64,000 bases of DNA from Lachnospiraceae bacterium MD308. GTDB lineage: Bacteria > Bacillota > Clostridia > Lachnospirales > Lachnospiraceae. Shown piece by piece: positions 33,501 to 41,613 of the stretch. Where the stretch lies: NCBI GenBank assembly GCA_010206225.2, contig VIQU02000018.1, forward strand, positions 1 through 64,000, in the 5' to 3' direction. Each line of letters starts with the position of its first letter. Position 1 is the first letter of the stretch. The notes under the pieces were generated by a model, which worked only from the letters and a program-made list of their open reading frames with translations, made no database searches and had not been told where the DNA came from. The position numbers and the translations under genes were made by a program.

Positions 33501-34306
33501 TCCGCAAATGTCTCCGCCTCAAGAAATCTTTCTACCATCTGCTGGTCAGAAAGAAGCGTTGCTTCATAGACCGCGGGACCATCCGGCTCGCCGCACAGAA
33601 TAAGCCCCTGCCGGATCAATTCATAAGCATCTTCCAGATACCGTCTGGTATTATCTTTTATCAGCTTTACGGCAGGGCTTTCCTCCAGTTCTTCTATTGT
33701 TCCGGCGTTGTAAGACCGCACGCAGGAATCAAGCCACTCTTCTGCGTTCGGGTAGCTTCTGGAAAATTCATAGATTTTTGAAATTAACTCTTCTATCTTT
33801 TTATCATCCCTGCTTCCCCCATAGGCAGAGACAAAGTCAAGAAATTCCTGCTTCCCTTCCTGATAACAGTCTTCTAAAAGCTCATCCAGCACATCGTGGC
33901 GCAAAAGCTTTAACTCGCCCTCCTCTCCGATCCGAAAGCCTGGATCTAAGTCTATCGCATGAAAATGATCCCGGATCACCGACAGACAGAAGCTGTGAAT
34001 CGTAGTGATCTGCGCATTATGTATCAGCGTAGCCTGCTGCATCAGGTGTTCATTGTCCGGATATTCCAAAAGCTTTTTTTCAATCGCCAGACGGATACGC
34101 TCCTTCATCTCCGCCGCCGCCGCTTCTGTAAATGTCACGATCAAAAGCTGGTCTACGCTTACCGGATTCTCCTTCGCTGTCAGCATGGTAATGATTCTTT
34201 CCACCAGAACCGCTGTCTTACCCGAACCAGCCGCCGCAGAGACAAGAATATTACGTCCGCGAAACTCAATGACCTTCTTCTGTTCCTCTGTCCACGATAT
34301 TCCCAT
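30599..34306 (-). CDS. addA: AddA, helicase-nuclease subunit of AddAB
   Basis: 1235 residues, normal length. AddA is a UvrD-type 3'-5' helicase with a C-terminal RecB-family nuclease; with AddB it resects double-strand ends to a Chi-like site for RecA. Walker A is SAAAGSGKTAVLVERI near residues 18-33. DFSDMEQYAL and IMIDEYQDSNFIQEAIL (Walker B) follow, then VGDVKQSIYRFR, the long motif V-VI stretch (VMTIHKSKGLEFPVVF, LRVLYVALTRAKE) and near the end LVVLDYKTDHV with the nuclease Asp and Lys. Three bases separate it from addB. Confidence 0.96.
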   Translation of the reverse strand: MGISWTEEQKKVIEFRGRNILVSAAAGSGKTAVLVERIITMLTAKENPVSVDQLLIVTFTEAAAAEMKERIRLAIEKKLLEYPDNEHLMQQATLIHNAQITTIHSFCLSVIRDHFHAIDLDPGFRIGEEGELKLLRHDVLDELLEDCYQEGKQEFLDFVSAYGGSRDDKKIEELISKIYEFSRSYPNAEEWLDSCVRSYNAGTIEELEESPAVKLIKDNTRRYLEDAYELIRQGLILCGEPDGPAVYEATLLSDQQMVERFLEAETFAELSEKIRGKAQGKIAWARLAANRDKTVSEEKISKVKAIREEVKALVKDIVCQYFYQDTEGLLFDLRLCRPQIEVLAGLVREFAQRFEEKKRDKDIIDFSDMEQYALRILTEYHDGKVCPSAAAREYRQQFLEIMIDEYQDSNFIQEAILTSISTVSEGKYNIFMVGDVKQSIYRFRLSRPQLFMEKFDSYSLEDSNKQRIDLHKNFRSRREVLDSANYIFRQIMTKPLGGIAYDDGAALYVGADYPDYQDCGSCEKGTDETKRNSPVTEVLVIDSDIKDEEAKEPGGQEGVGERENIPERELEARAIAGRIRELLREYQVTDKESGKLRPVRYSDIVILTRSVKGFADIFTEVLNREGIPAYAGTREGYFKTQEIGVLLDYLRVLDNAYQDIPLTAVLTSPFCGLTEQELAAVKSEYRETPFYRAVECYRNEGKEETVRNKLERCMAQMEKLRERIPYTPMQELLRDIFVCTGYDEFVSAMPGGQQRKANLEMLLEKAKAFESTSYKGLFHFVRYIDQLQKYDVDYGEAALEDEQSDTVRVMTIHKSKGLEFPVVFVAGLGKRFNMQDARSSAALHVDLGVGLDAVDIVNRTKSPSIVKKVIQKEEALDTLGEELRVLYVALTRAKEKLILTGTISNLEKKFESYGMVKDQEKEELSFGRLSKAVSYWDWILPALTRLKPETPVIVKTLSFEDIVREEVEEETAGRITKAALEQWDTDKIYDENVRKMLSEQFGYRYTYTDSRAQKLKFTVSELKKRIHFLETMEDGEQEEMYGEVLYEEPEVVPLIPRFLQEESELSGASRGTAYHRILELLDFRKEYTEEILAEDIRIFQEEGKVSDEMAACISLQDIMGFLDCRSGRRMRECARRGKLKKEQPFVMGVDAREIYPKEQEGEEILVQGIIDVYFEEPDGLVVLDYKTDHVRKAEELTEKYHAQLDYYSKALEQMTGKRVKEKVIYSFTLKEEIVL

Positions 34307-34309
34307 ATC

Positions 34310-37300
34310 CTACGCCTCCTCTCTTCCATCCGCTTCTGATACGCTGTCTCCTGCATCTTTTTTTTGCTTCTCCTGCGCGGAACTCTCTGCCGAGCTTTTC
34401 ATAGCGGCAAGGGCCTCCTCCCTGCTCATTTTACCGATATCCCGATAACGGTAACCCGGCACCCTAAGGTCAAATCCACACACATGGCGGTACTTACAAT
34501 AATCGCAGGCCGTCTCTGTACTTCTGCGGTAAGGGACCGCTTTCGTTTCCCCCTCCAAAATCTCCTTATGGGCTTCCTCTGTCTTTTTCAGGGCATGTTT
34601 CATCATCAGCCGGAACTCTTCTTGCGATACTGCCTTTGAAATCTTTGAAAGACTCCCGTCCTTATTATATTTTACTGGAAGCACAACGGATTCCCCAGCC
34701 TGTTTCCTGTCCAAATGCGCTAACGCTTCATCCTGGAGATTGATGATTCCATCGGGTTTCAACTCTTTTAGAACCGCAGCTTCTATATCCGTTTCCTGTT
34801 TATCTACAAAGGGATCGCTTATCCTATAATAGAATACCCCCGCAGGAATAACCTCTTTCCCCAAATGCCTTGCGCCTTCCTCCTTAAGAGCCGCATCCAT
34901 ATATACCATAAGCTGAAGTTGGAGTCCATGGTATAAGGCGGCCGCATCAAAAGCTTTGCTCCCCGTCTTATAATCCAGCACCTTCACATACACCTTATCT
35001 CCATCCACACAAGTATCAATCCGGTCAATTTTACCATTTCCAAAACGCATTTCGTAAGCGGAAGGCTCAAAATCTCCCCCCGAAAGCTGCTTAGTCAGCG
35101 CCCATACCGTACGCTCCAGCATCCGTTTGATCCTCACCGCCATATATTCATTGCGGGCAGAACTGTTGATCACACTATTGTCGTAACATGCAATAGATTC
35201 CTCCACGCTTTCATTAATATATTGTTTTCTCAATTCTTCTGAAATCTGCGTCCAGCTTAAATGTTCTTTATCAATCCTTCTTGAAAATCCTTCCAATGCG
35301 CTGTGGCATATATTTCCCAGATCCACCGCCTGAAATTCATACTCCTTACGTTCCCTCAAACCCAATCCATAGGTAAGGAAATGAGCGAATGCACAAGCTG
35401 AAAATCTCTCAATCCTTGTGATACTGTCCTCAAAGTCCTCTCCATACAGGCGCCTTGCAGCTGCTTTTGTAAGCCCGTCCTTGGGCCGGTGGTAATATCC
35501 CGCAGAAAGAAGCCTTTCTATCCGTTCTCTCTGCTTCGGATTTCTCAGATACCATGTATACAGCTCCTGCCACCTGCTATCCTGAAACTCCTTCTTCTGA
35601 AAACCTCTGATCAGCAGATCGATTCCCATATCCTCCGTAACCTCTCTGCTGCATAATTCCTTCGTTTCCTCATCTATTACGCCAAGATAAGGATAAAGCT
35701 TTCGGATTTCCTGTATCAGATATGCGGGACGCATACTTTTTCCGTCCGAAGATACTTTACTGTAATAAATATAAAGCTTTTCAGAAGGTTTCGTCAGATT
35801 CATATAAAGATAAAATTTCTGAATATACGCCTGCTCTTTTCCTCCCGGCGACAGGCTGATTTTTTCTTTCTGAAATCTTTCTCTGTCACGCTCAGACAAT
35901 AGCCCGGTGCGAAGAAGCGCGCCGGGAAGCCATGCATCATTTGCCCCTATGAAGAACAAAGCTTTGACGTCTTTAAGCCTTGTCCGCTGCACGTCGCCTG
36001 CAACAAGCTGGTCTACACTGGGCGGAATGATTCCTACCCTTGCCTCCGAAAGCCCGGCATCCAAAAGTTTGCAGTATTCGCTTAAGTCTACCTGCTCTTC
36101 TCCTAAAAGCTCCACGAATTTGTCCAAAAGCTCCACCAGAATTCTGTAAATCTGAGCGTATTCCTTTGCAAGCGCAAGTTCCCCTTCTAAAAAAAAAGCT
36201 TCTTCCTGACATTTTAATTTTAGCTGAAGTCCCTCTTTTACCATAAATTCATACAATGCCAGCGTAATATCCTTCACGGTTTTTTTCTTTTGCTTCAGCA
36301 CAAAAACAAAACCGTCTATCTTTTCCACGAATCCTGTCCTTAAGTGGTTCAAACGGTCTAGTTCTTCCTCTGTCATGCCTTTTAAAGGCTTTGCCCACTG
36401 TCCCTGCCATCTTTTATATCCTTTAATGCCAAACCCGATCACATAATTCTCCATCAGACAGGTATCCTCATAGGAAATCCCCGACAGATTCGTACGCAGA
36501 AAACGGAAAACGCTCTCATATGTAAAATTCTGCTCTGCCATATTCAGAAGGCTCCGGATATATTCTACAAAGGAATTCAAAAGAATACTTCTTTTATGAT
36601 CCATAAACACCGGAATATCATAGCTTTCAAATGCCTGCTCAAGATAGTCCCCATATACGTCCATATTGCTGACGATCACACCGATGTTCCGGTAACGGTA
36701 TCCTTCCTTCCTGATAAGGGCGCGGATTTCCCCAGCCGCGGCAAACGCCTCCTCCTTTGGCGTCCTCGCCGCGTGTATACTGACTGCTTCCTGCTGCCTC
36801 CTGTAACTGTCCGGTCTGCCGCGGAACAGATTCCTCTCCAGAAAAGAAAGCGGATCATTCCCCTGAAAACGCCGCACTGGCTTCTCGTATTTATATCCCG
36901 GCTCTTCTAAAGTTATCTTTTCTTCCTTCGCGATCTCTATCAGAGATGTCACCATATGCTTACTCAAGGCGAAAAGCTGATACGGATGCTTATAAGAAAA
37001 AGGATTCTCCCTTTCATCCATCAGAACCGTAATGATTACTCTTTTACAGTGACGCATAAGTTCCCGCAAAAGATGGTTCTGCACCGGGGTAAATCCGGTA
37101 AACCCATCTAATGCCACCGTACTGTTTTTCAAAAGCTCCGATTTTGGGATTTCCCTGCAAAGGACATCCAAAAGTTCCTCTTTTGTAATATACTTCTTGT
37201 TCAGATATTCTGAAAATCCGCGGTACAGCCGGCTGATATCCTGTAGCTTCCAGTAAAGTCCTGTATCTTCCCCCGCCGTCTCCATTACCCGGGAAATCTC

Positions 37301-37711
37301 CTCCTCTCCGATATCATACTGAGTAAACTCTGAGATCACAGACTTCACTTCACTGATATAGCCGGGCTTTTTCATATTGCTCTTAAGAACTTTAAGATCC
37401 TTCTCATAATCCCCGGCAATCTTTCTTAAAATCAGATTCTTACCCTCGTCATCCAGAACCGGCAGATTTCCGCCCCCCGTCTCCTCAAACACGCGGTAAG
37501 CAAGACGCGCAAAACTTAAGACATCAATATTCATAATCCCGTGGGCCGGATGTTTAGCCACAAGATCCTTCTGCGTCTGCAGCGTAAACTGCTCCGGTAC
37601 AAGGACTATATAATTTTGCTCCGGATGTTCTATTGATTCATCAATAATATGCTTGTAAAGAAAATAAGACTTTCCCGAACCTGAAGGCCCGAATATAAAT
37701 TTTAATGACAT
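34310..37711 (-). CDS. addB: AddB, partner subunit of the AddAB nuclease
   Basis: 1133 residues. The N-terminal [18 protein letters not shown] carries a Walker A motif; the helicase fold behind it is inactive for unwinding in this family and recognises Chi. The C-terminal nuclease domain shows KVLDYKTGSKAFD (catalytic Asp and Lys). The four Cys of the 4Fe-4S cluster are visible as one Cys in ERFSACAFAHFL and three in TACDYCKYRHVC. It is first in the addB-addA-DUF1294 operon. Confidence 0.96.
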   Translation of the reverse strand: MSLKFIFGPSGSGKSYFLYKHIIDESIEHPEQNYIVLVPEQFTLQTQKDLVAKHPAHGIMNIDVLSFARLAYRVFEETGGGNLPVLDDEGKNLILRKIAGDYEKDLKVLKSNMKKPGYISEVKSVISEFTQYDIGEEEISRVMETAGEDTGLYWKLQDISRLYRGFSEYLNKKYITKEELLDVLCREIPKSELLKNSTVALDGFTGFTPVQNHLLRELMRHCKRVIITVLMDERENPFSYKHPYQLFALSKHMVTSLIEIAKEEKITLEEPGYKYEKPVRRFQGNDPLSFLERNLFRGRPDSYRRQQEAVSIHAARTPKEEAFAAAGEIRALIRKEGYRYRNIGVIVSNMDVYGDYLEQAFESYDIPVFMDHKRSILLNSFVEYIRSLLNMAEQNFTYESVFRFLRTNLSGISYEDTCLMENYVIGFGIKGYKRWQGQWAKPLKGMTEEELDRLNHLRTGFVEKIDGFVFVLKQKKKTVKDITLALYEFMVKEGLQLKLKCQEEAFFLEGELALAKEYAQIYRILVELLDKFVELLGEEQVDLSEYCKLLDAGLSEARVGIIPPSVDQLVAGDVQRTRLKDVKALFFIGANDAWLPGALLRTGLLSERDRERFQKEKISLSPGGKEQAYIQKFYLYMNLTKPSEKLYIYYSKVSSDGKSMRPAYLIQEIRKLYPYLGVIDEETKELCSREVTEDMGIDLLIRGFQKKEFQDSRWQELYTWYLRNPKQRERIERLLSAGYYHRPKDGLTKAAARRLYGEDFEDSITRIERFSACAFAHFLTYGLGLRERKEYEFQAVDLGNICHSALEGFSRRIDKEHLSWTQISEELRKQYINESVEESIACYDNSVINSSARNEYMAVRIKRMLERTVWALTKQLSGGDFEPSAYEMRFGNGKIDRIDTCVDGDKVYVKVLDYKTGSKAFDAAALYHGLQLQLMVYMDAALKEEGARHLGKEVIPAGVFYYRISDPFVDKQETDIEAAVLKELKPDGIINLQDEALAHLDRKQAGESVVLPVKYNKDGSLSKISKAVSQEEFRLMMKHALKKTEEAHKEILEGETKAVPYRRSTETACDYCKYRHVCGFDLRVPGYRYRDIGKMSREEALAAMKSSAESSAQEKQKKDAGDSVSEADGREEA

Positions 37712-37871
37712 AATCCCGCACCCTTTCCGATAACAGCCTTTTCCATATATTATAAACGATTCCTTTATCTTTGTACATCAGAAAGGATTTGTTTGCATTT
37801 GTCCATTTCAAGCCATCTTACAAATAAGAACCAGATAAAAGTAAATTTTATTTCAAAGATTTGAATAAAAT

Positions 37872-37919
37872 AAAGCTGCCAGACCTGCAATATTTATGGA
37901 TTGCAATTCTGACAGCTTT
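37872..37919 (-). terminator. Terminator downstream of the dapF-like gene
   Basis: AAAGCTG/CAGCTTT outer stem with inner CAGA/TCTG and TGCAAT/ATTGCA pairs, 30 bases past the stop at 37949. The minus strand continues ATTTTATTC. The interval 37712-37871 otherwise contains only the A/T-rich upstream region of addB. Confidence 0.65.
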
Positions 37920-37948
37920 CTCATTTTTATTTATGACATGTTCGAACC

Positions 37949-38806
37949 CTACACACTCCGAAGCTTTTCTGCAAATTCATTGCTCAGCGATATCTTCGCC
38001 ACATAGAACACATCCCCGGTCATATATACCGTCCAATCATCCTCTATCTCTACCTGCAGCTCGCCGCCCGGCATATGGACGATCACTTTGCTGTTGGTCA
38101 TGCCAAGCTTATAGGCAACGCCTGCCGCCGCACATGCGCCCGTACCGGATGCCAGCGTATATCCGGCGCCGCGCTCATAGATCTCTATCGCAAGGTTCTC
38201 TTTATCCATCACCTTCATGATCTGGGTATTCACACGGTTCGGGAAATATCTTGCCATCTCCGCATAGTCGCCGATCTTGCATACAAGAGGCTTCGATATC
38301 TCACGCATAGGGATCACACAGTGGGGATTCCCGATCGTCACACAAGTCACCGGGTAAAGCGTCCGGCCGAATACCATGTCCTCATTGATCACTTCTCTTC
38401 TCTCGCCAGTCACCGGAATATCATCGCTCCAGAAAGAAAGCTTCCCCATCGATACCCGAAGCCTGCTCCCGTCTTCATTTAAAAACGTCACTTCCGCCGC
38501 CCCGTTCTCCGTAAACAGCTTGAAATTTTTCTTCTGTACATATCCCGCATCCTTTAAATATTTGGCAAAGATGCGCACTCCGTTTCCGCTGGTCTCGGAA
38601 ATACTGCCGTCCGGATTCCATACTCTGACAGACATACCGTTCTCTTTTAAAATCGGTCCTTCTAATATGCCGTCCGAGCCAAGCCCCGCATTACGGTCGC
38701 AGATCATCTGCACATTTTCTGCTTTCAGCTCAAGCTCGTTTTTATTCGGATCAAATACTACATAATCATTTCCCAGCCCATGATATCTTTCCAGAGTCAC
38801 CTTCAT
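37949..38806 (-). CDS. dapF: Diaminopimelate epimerase homologue with both catalytic Cys replaced by Ser
   Basis: Start at 38806 (285 residues) behind TAGGAGGGTA. The fold is clearly DapF: YHGLGNDYVVFD at the start, DRNAGLGSDGI, NPDGSISETSGNGVRIFAKY, GNPHCVIP, NRVNTQIMKV and ERGAGYTLASGTGACAA. DapF works with a cysteine pair, in MCGNG and in ACG(S/T)G. Here these positions are S73 (ETSGNG) and S220 (LASGTG); C225 remains nearby. Either this branch uses another proton shuttle or the substrate differs. The role in making meso-diaminopimelate for lysine and peptidoglycan is therefore likely by homology but not certain. Monocistronic. Confidence 0.82.
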   Translation of the reverse strand: MKVTLERYHGLGNDYVVFDPNKNELELKAENVQMICDRNAGLGSDGILEGPILKENGMSVRVWNPDGSISETSGNGVRIFAKYLKDAGYVQKKNFKLFTENGAAEVTFLNEDGSRLRVSMGKLSFWSDDIPVTGERREVINEDMVFGRTLYPVTCVTIGNPHCVIPMREISKPLVCKIGDYAEMARYFPNRVNTQIMKVMDKENLAIEIYERGAGYTLASGTGACAAAGVAYKLGMTNSKVIVHMPGGELQVEIEDDWTVYMTGDVFYVAKISLSNEFAEKLRSV

Positions 38807-38991
38807 AACATACCCTCCTACTAATTTATGCCTGTTCGTTATGTTTCTATCATAACAGGCATTTTTTCCCTTTTCAAGGCAATTCATGCTATTTATATTG
38901 CAAATAATGCTCTATTGAATTATCATGATATTGAGGGCAAACGCGTTTCACCCTTATGATGCATAGAAATGAATAACCGAAGGAGTTTTTT

Positions 38992-39843
38992 ATGGACATC
39001 TATGAAAAAAGAGGTTATCTAAACAGCGAGTTCCGCTTATTCCATCTTACTGACAAGGAATCCGGTGAGATCAAAACCCATTACCACGACTTCGACAAGA
39101 TCACCATCTTCCTCAAAGGGCGTGTTTCCTACATGATTGAAGGGAGGACCTATGATCTGAAGCCCTACGATATCGTTCTTGTAAAACACAATGACATGCA
39201 CCGTCTTACAGTAGACAACTCTAAAGTTTATGACAGAATCATCGTCTATATCTCTCCAAACTTTATGAACGCCTACCAGACTGATACTTACGATCTGAAT
39301 TTTTGTTTTCAGAAGGCGCAGGCAGAGCATTCCAACGTCCTGCGCATCCCGTCTCTCGAAAAAAGCTCTCTGTTCGGTTCCATTGTACGGCTGGAAAAAT
39401 CCTTTTCTGACAAAGGATATGCCGCCGAACTCTACCGGCAGGTCTTATTTCTGGAATTTATGATCCATCTAAACAGAGCCGCCCTGAAAAACCGGCTGGA
39501 ATTCATCGACACAGAACATATTTCCAAGGTGGCCGGTATCCTCCAGTATATCAACGACAACCTGACAGACGATCTGAATATCGACCACATCTCAAGTACC
39601 TTTTTTGTCAGCAAATATTATATGATGAGACAATTCAAGCAGGAAACCGGATATACGCTTGGAAACTACATTTCCCGCAAACGGCTCCTGCTTGCCAAGG
39701 AACTTATATTATCCGGAGTACCGGGAACACAGGCCTGCTTTGACTGCGGCTATAAAGACTATTCCACCTTTTCAAGAGCTTACAGACGGCTTTTCGGAGA
39801 ATCTCCAAGGGATACTTTATCCCAGATATCCGCCGGAACATAG
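38992..39843 (+). CDS. AraC-family regulator with N-terminal cupin
   Basis: 283 residues. An AraC-ligand-binding cupin occupies ~15-90 (THYHDFDKITIFLKGRVSYM, DIVLVKHNDMHR), then the double helix-turn-helix at ~185-278: ISSTFFVSKYYMMRQFKQET and ACFDCGYKDYSTFSRAYRRL, ending FGESPRD. AraC proteins of this form usually respond to a sugar and activate a neighbouring operon; none is obvious here. GAAGGAG precedes the ATG, and AAACGCGTTT (38939-38948) inside GGG...CCC is a possible binding site upstream. The last 64 bases overlap hflX on the other strand. Confidence 0.87.
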   Translation: MDIYEKRGYLNSEFRLFHLTDKESGEIKTHYHDFDKITIFLKGRVSYMIEGRTYDLKPYDIVLVKHNDMHRLTVDNSKVYDRIIVYISPNFMNAYQTDTYDLNFCFQKAQAEHSNVLRIPSLEKSSLFGSIVRLEKSFSDKGYAAELYRQVLFLEFMIHLNRAALKNRLEFIDTEHISKVAGILQYINDNLTDDLNIDHISSTFFVSKYYMMRQFKQETGYTLGNYISRKRLLLAKELILSGVPGTQACFDCGYKDYSTFSRAYRRLFGESPRDTLSQISAGT

Positions 39844-41045
39844 CCCCTCACAAAGATGCCGTCTTCCCTGTACTCCTCTTCGGTCAGCTCTCCATACTTG
39901 CGGATGAGCTGGATCTTTCCTGTGTCTTTATAATCATACAGACATTCCACCGCTATCTTTTGCTCTCTTAAGACAGCCTCCATCGTCTCTAATAATTCTG
40001 GAATCCCCTCGCCGGTCTTCGCTGACAGTTTGACGGTATAATCCGCCTGAAAATCTCGGACAATCTGCTCTTTATCCAATCTGTCCTGTTTATTAAATAC
40101 GGTGATGACAGGCTTATCCCCTACTTTCAGGTTCTTAAGGGTCTCATATACGGTAAACATCTGCTCATCCATCTGCGGATTAGAAGAATCCACCACATGT
40201 AAGATCAAATCCGCGTATTTTGCCTCTTCCAGCGTACTTTTAAATGCCTCCACCAGATGATGGGGAAGCTTTTTAATAAATCCTACCGTATCCGTCAAAA
40301 GAATCTCCTGTCCGCTAAGCAGCCTAAGCCCCCTTGTCGTAGGGTCAAGGGTCGCAAACAACTTGTCCTCTGCAAAAATATCAGCGCCCGTCAGCTTATT
40401 AAGCAGCGTAGACTTTCCTGCATTCGTGTAGCCCACAATCGCAATGACTGGGATCCGGCTCTTTTTGCGCTGTCCGCGGGTGACCTCCCGGTGGCGCTTG
40501 ACTTCTTTCAGTTCCCGGTTCAACTGGGCAATCCGGCTCTTAATAAGCCTCCGGTCCATCTCCAGCTTTTTCTCTCCGGGTCCTCTCGTCCCGATTCCTC
40601 CGCCGAGTCTTGAAAGCGCTGTACCAAAACCGGTAAGCCTCGTCTGGCGGTATTTTAACTGGGCAAGCTCCACCTGTATCTTTCCTTCGCTGGTGGAGGC
40701 TCTCGCCGCAAAGATATCAAGGATCAGAAGCGTCCGGTCCATCACCTTCACATCCAGCTCGTCCTGAAGATTCTTCATCTGTGCGGGCGAAAGCTCATCA
40801 TCGCATACAATCCCCGTTGCCTCCGTCTCCCACAGCATATCCTTAATCTCTTCAATCTTACCCTTTCCTACATAGGTTCCCGGATGCACCTGCTCCCGGT
40901 TCTGAATGAGTCTGCCCGCGGTCTCTGCTCCCGCCGTCTTCGCAAGCTCAGAAAGCTCGTCCAATGAGCTTTCTGTCAACTCCTGTCCGAAAGTACTGAC
41001 CCCGACCAGTAATACCCGCTCTTTCTCTTTTCCTAATTCTATCAT
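39780..41045 (-). CDS. hflX: GTPase HflX
   Basis: Ribosome-associated GTPase that rescues stalled or heat-damaged 70S ribosomes by splitting them. 421 residues. The N-terminal domain contains PGTYVGKGKIEEI and DDELSPAQMKNLQD; then GGGIGTRGPGEKKLEMDRRL; the G domain has GYTNAGKSTLLNKLTG (G1), DTVGFIKKLPH (G3) and NKQD (G4). The C-terminal GYVPADIWDKVSLGDSPKSRL extends past the usual end by a few residues and is the part antisense to the AraC gene. TPR lipoprotein and metal genes lie upstream on the same strand. Confidence 0.95.
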   Translation of the reverse strand: MIELGKEKERVLLVGVSTFGQELTESSLDELSELAKTAGAETAGRLIQNREQVHPGTYVGKGKIEEIKDMLWETEATGIVCDDELSPAQMKNLQDELDVKVMDRTLLILDIFAARASTSEGKIQVELAQLKYRQTRLTGFGTALSRLGGGIGTRGPGEKKLEMDRRLIKSRIAQLNRELKEVKRHREVTRGQRKKSRIPVIAIVGYTNAGKSTLLNKLTGADIFAEDKLFATLDPTTRGLRLLSGQEILLTDTVGFIKKLPHHLVEAFKSTLEEAKYADLILHVVDSSNPQMDEQMFTVYETLKNLKVGDKPVITVFNKQDRLDKEQIVRDFQADYTVKLSAKTGEGIPELLETMEAVLREQKIAVECLYDYKDTGKIQLIRKYGELTEEEYREDGIFVRGYVPADIWDKVSLGDSPKSRL

Positions 41046-41060
41046 GATTTTTCCTTAATC

Positions 41061-41585
41061 CTATCTCGTTTCTAAAAATTCCGCTTCCTTCGCGGCCTCC
41101 TCATCCTCCGGATAATCTTTGACATACTCCGAAAGAAGGCTCTTCGCCGTCTCCATATCGCCCAGCTTTTCATAAGCAAAAATACAGTTAAACCGCATCG
41201 CCTGTTTCAGCTTATCGTCACTGTCTTCTACCTTTAATCCTTCTTCAAAATATGTAACAGCCTCTTTTATATTCCCCATCTGAAGTTCACAGCTTCCAAG
41301 AATGTTATATACTGTTCCCGTCTTTTCGCTGCCTTCCTCCAGCGCGTTTCTCAAGGCTTCCTTTGCACCTTCATAATCTTTTGTCTCCCACAGGGCGATA
41401 CCAAGTCCTCTGTAGGAATCCGCTTTATTCTGTTCATTTTTTACAGCTTCCTTAAACTGCTCTGCCGCCTCTTCATACTGTTCGCTTTCCAATGCCTCCA
41501 TCCCGCTTTTGTACGGATTAACAATACATCCTGTCAGCATGATTGCCATCAAAAACACCGCTATATACAAATGAAGCTTTTTCAT
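41061..41585 (-). CDS. TPR-repeat lipoprotein
   Basis: Start at 41585 (174 residues) with GGGAG upstream. The N-terminus is a lipoprotein signal ending IMLTGC (Cys ~19). At least four tetratricopeptide repeats follow, e.g. SGMEALESEQYEEAAEQFKE and ADSYRGLGIALWETKDYEGA. TPR repeats are protein-binding scaffolds, so an assembly role at the outer face of the membrane is plausible. It lies between the ATPase and hflX, 28 and 15 bases apart. Specific function unknown. Confidence 0.83.
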   Translation of the reverse strand: MKKLHLYIAVFLMAIMLTGCIVNPYKSGMEALESEQYEEAAEQFKEAVKNEQNKADSYRGLGIALWETKDYEGAKEALRNALEEGSEKTGTVYNILGSCELQMGNIKEAVTYFEEGLKVEDSDDKLKQAMRFNCIFAYEKLGDMETAKSLLSEYVKDYPEDEEAAKEAEFLETR

Positions 41586-41613
41586 ATTTTCATATCTCCC
41601 ATTCTTATTACAG

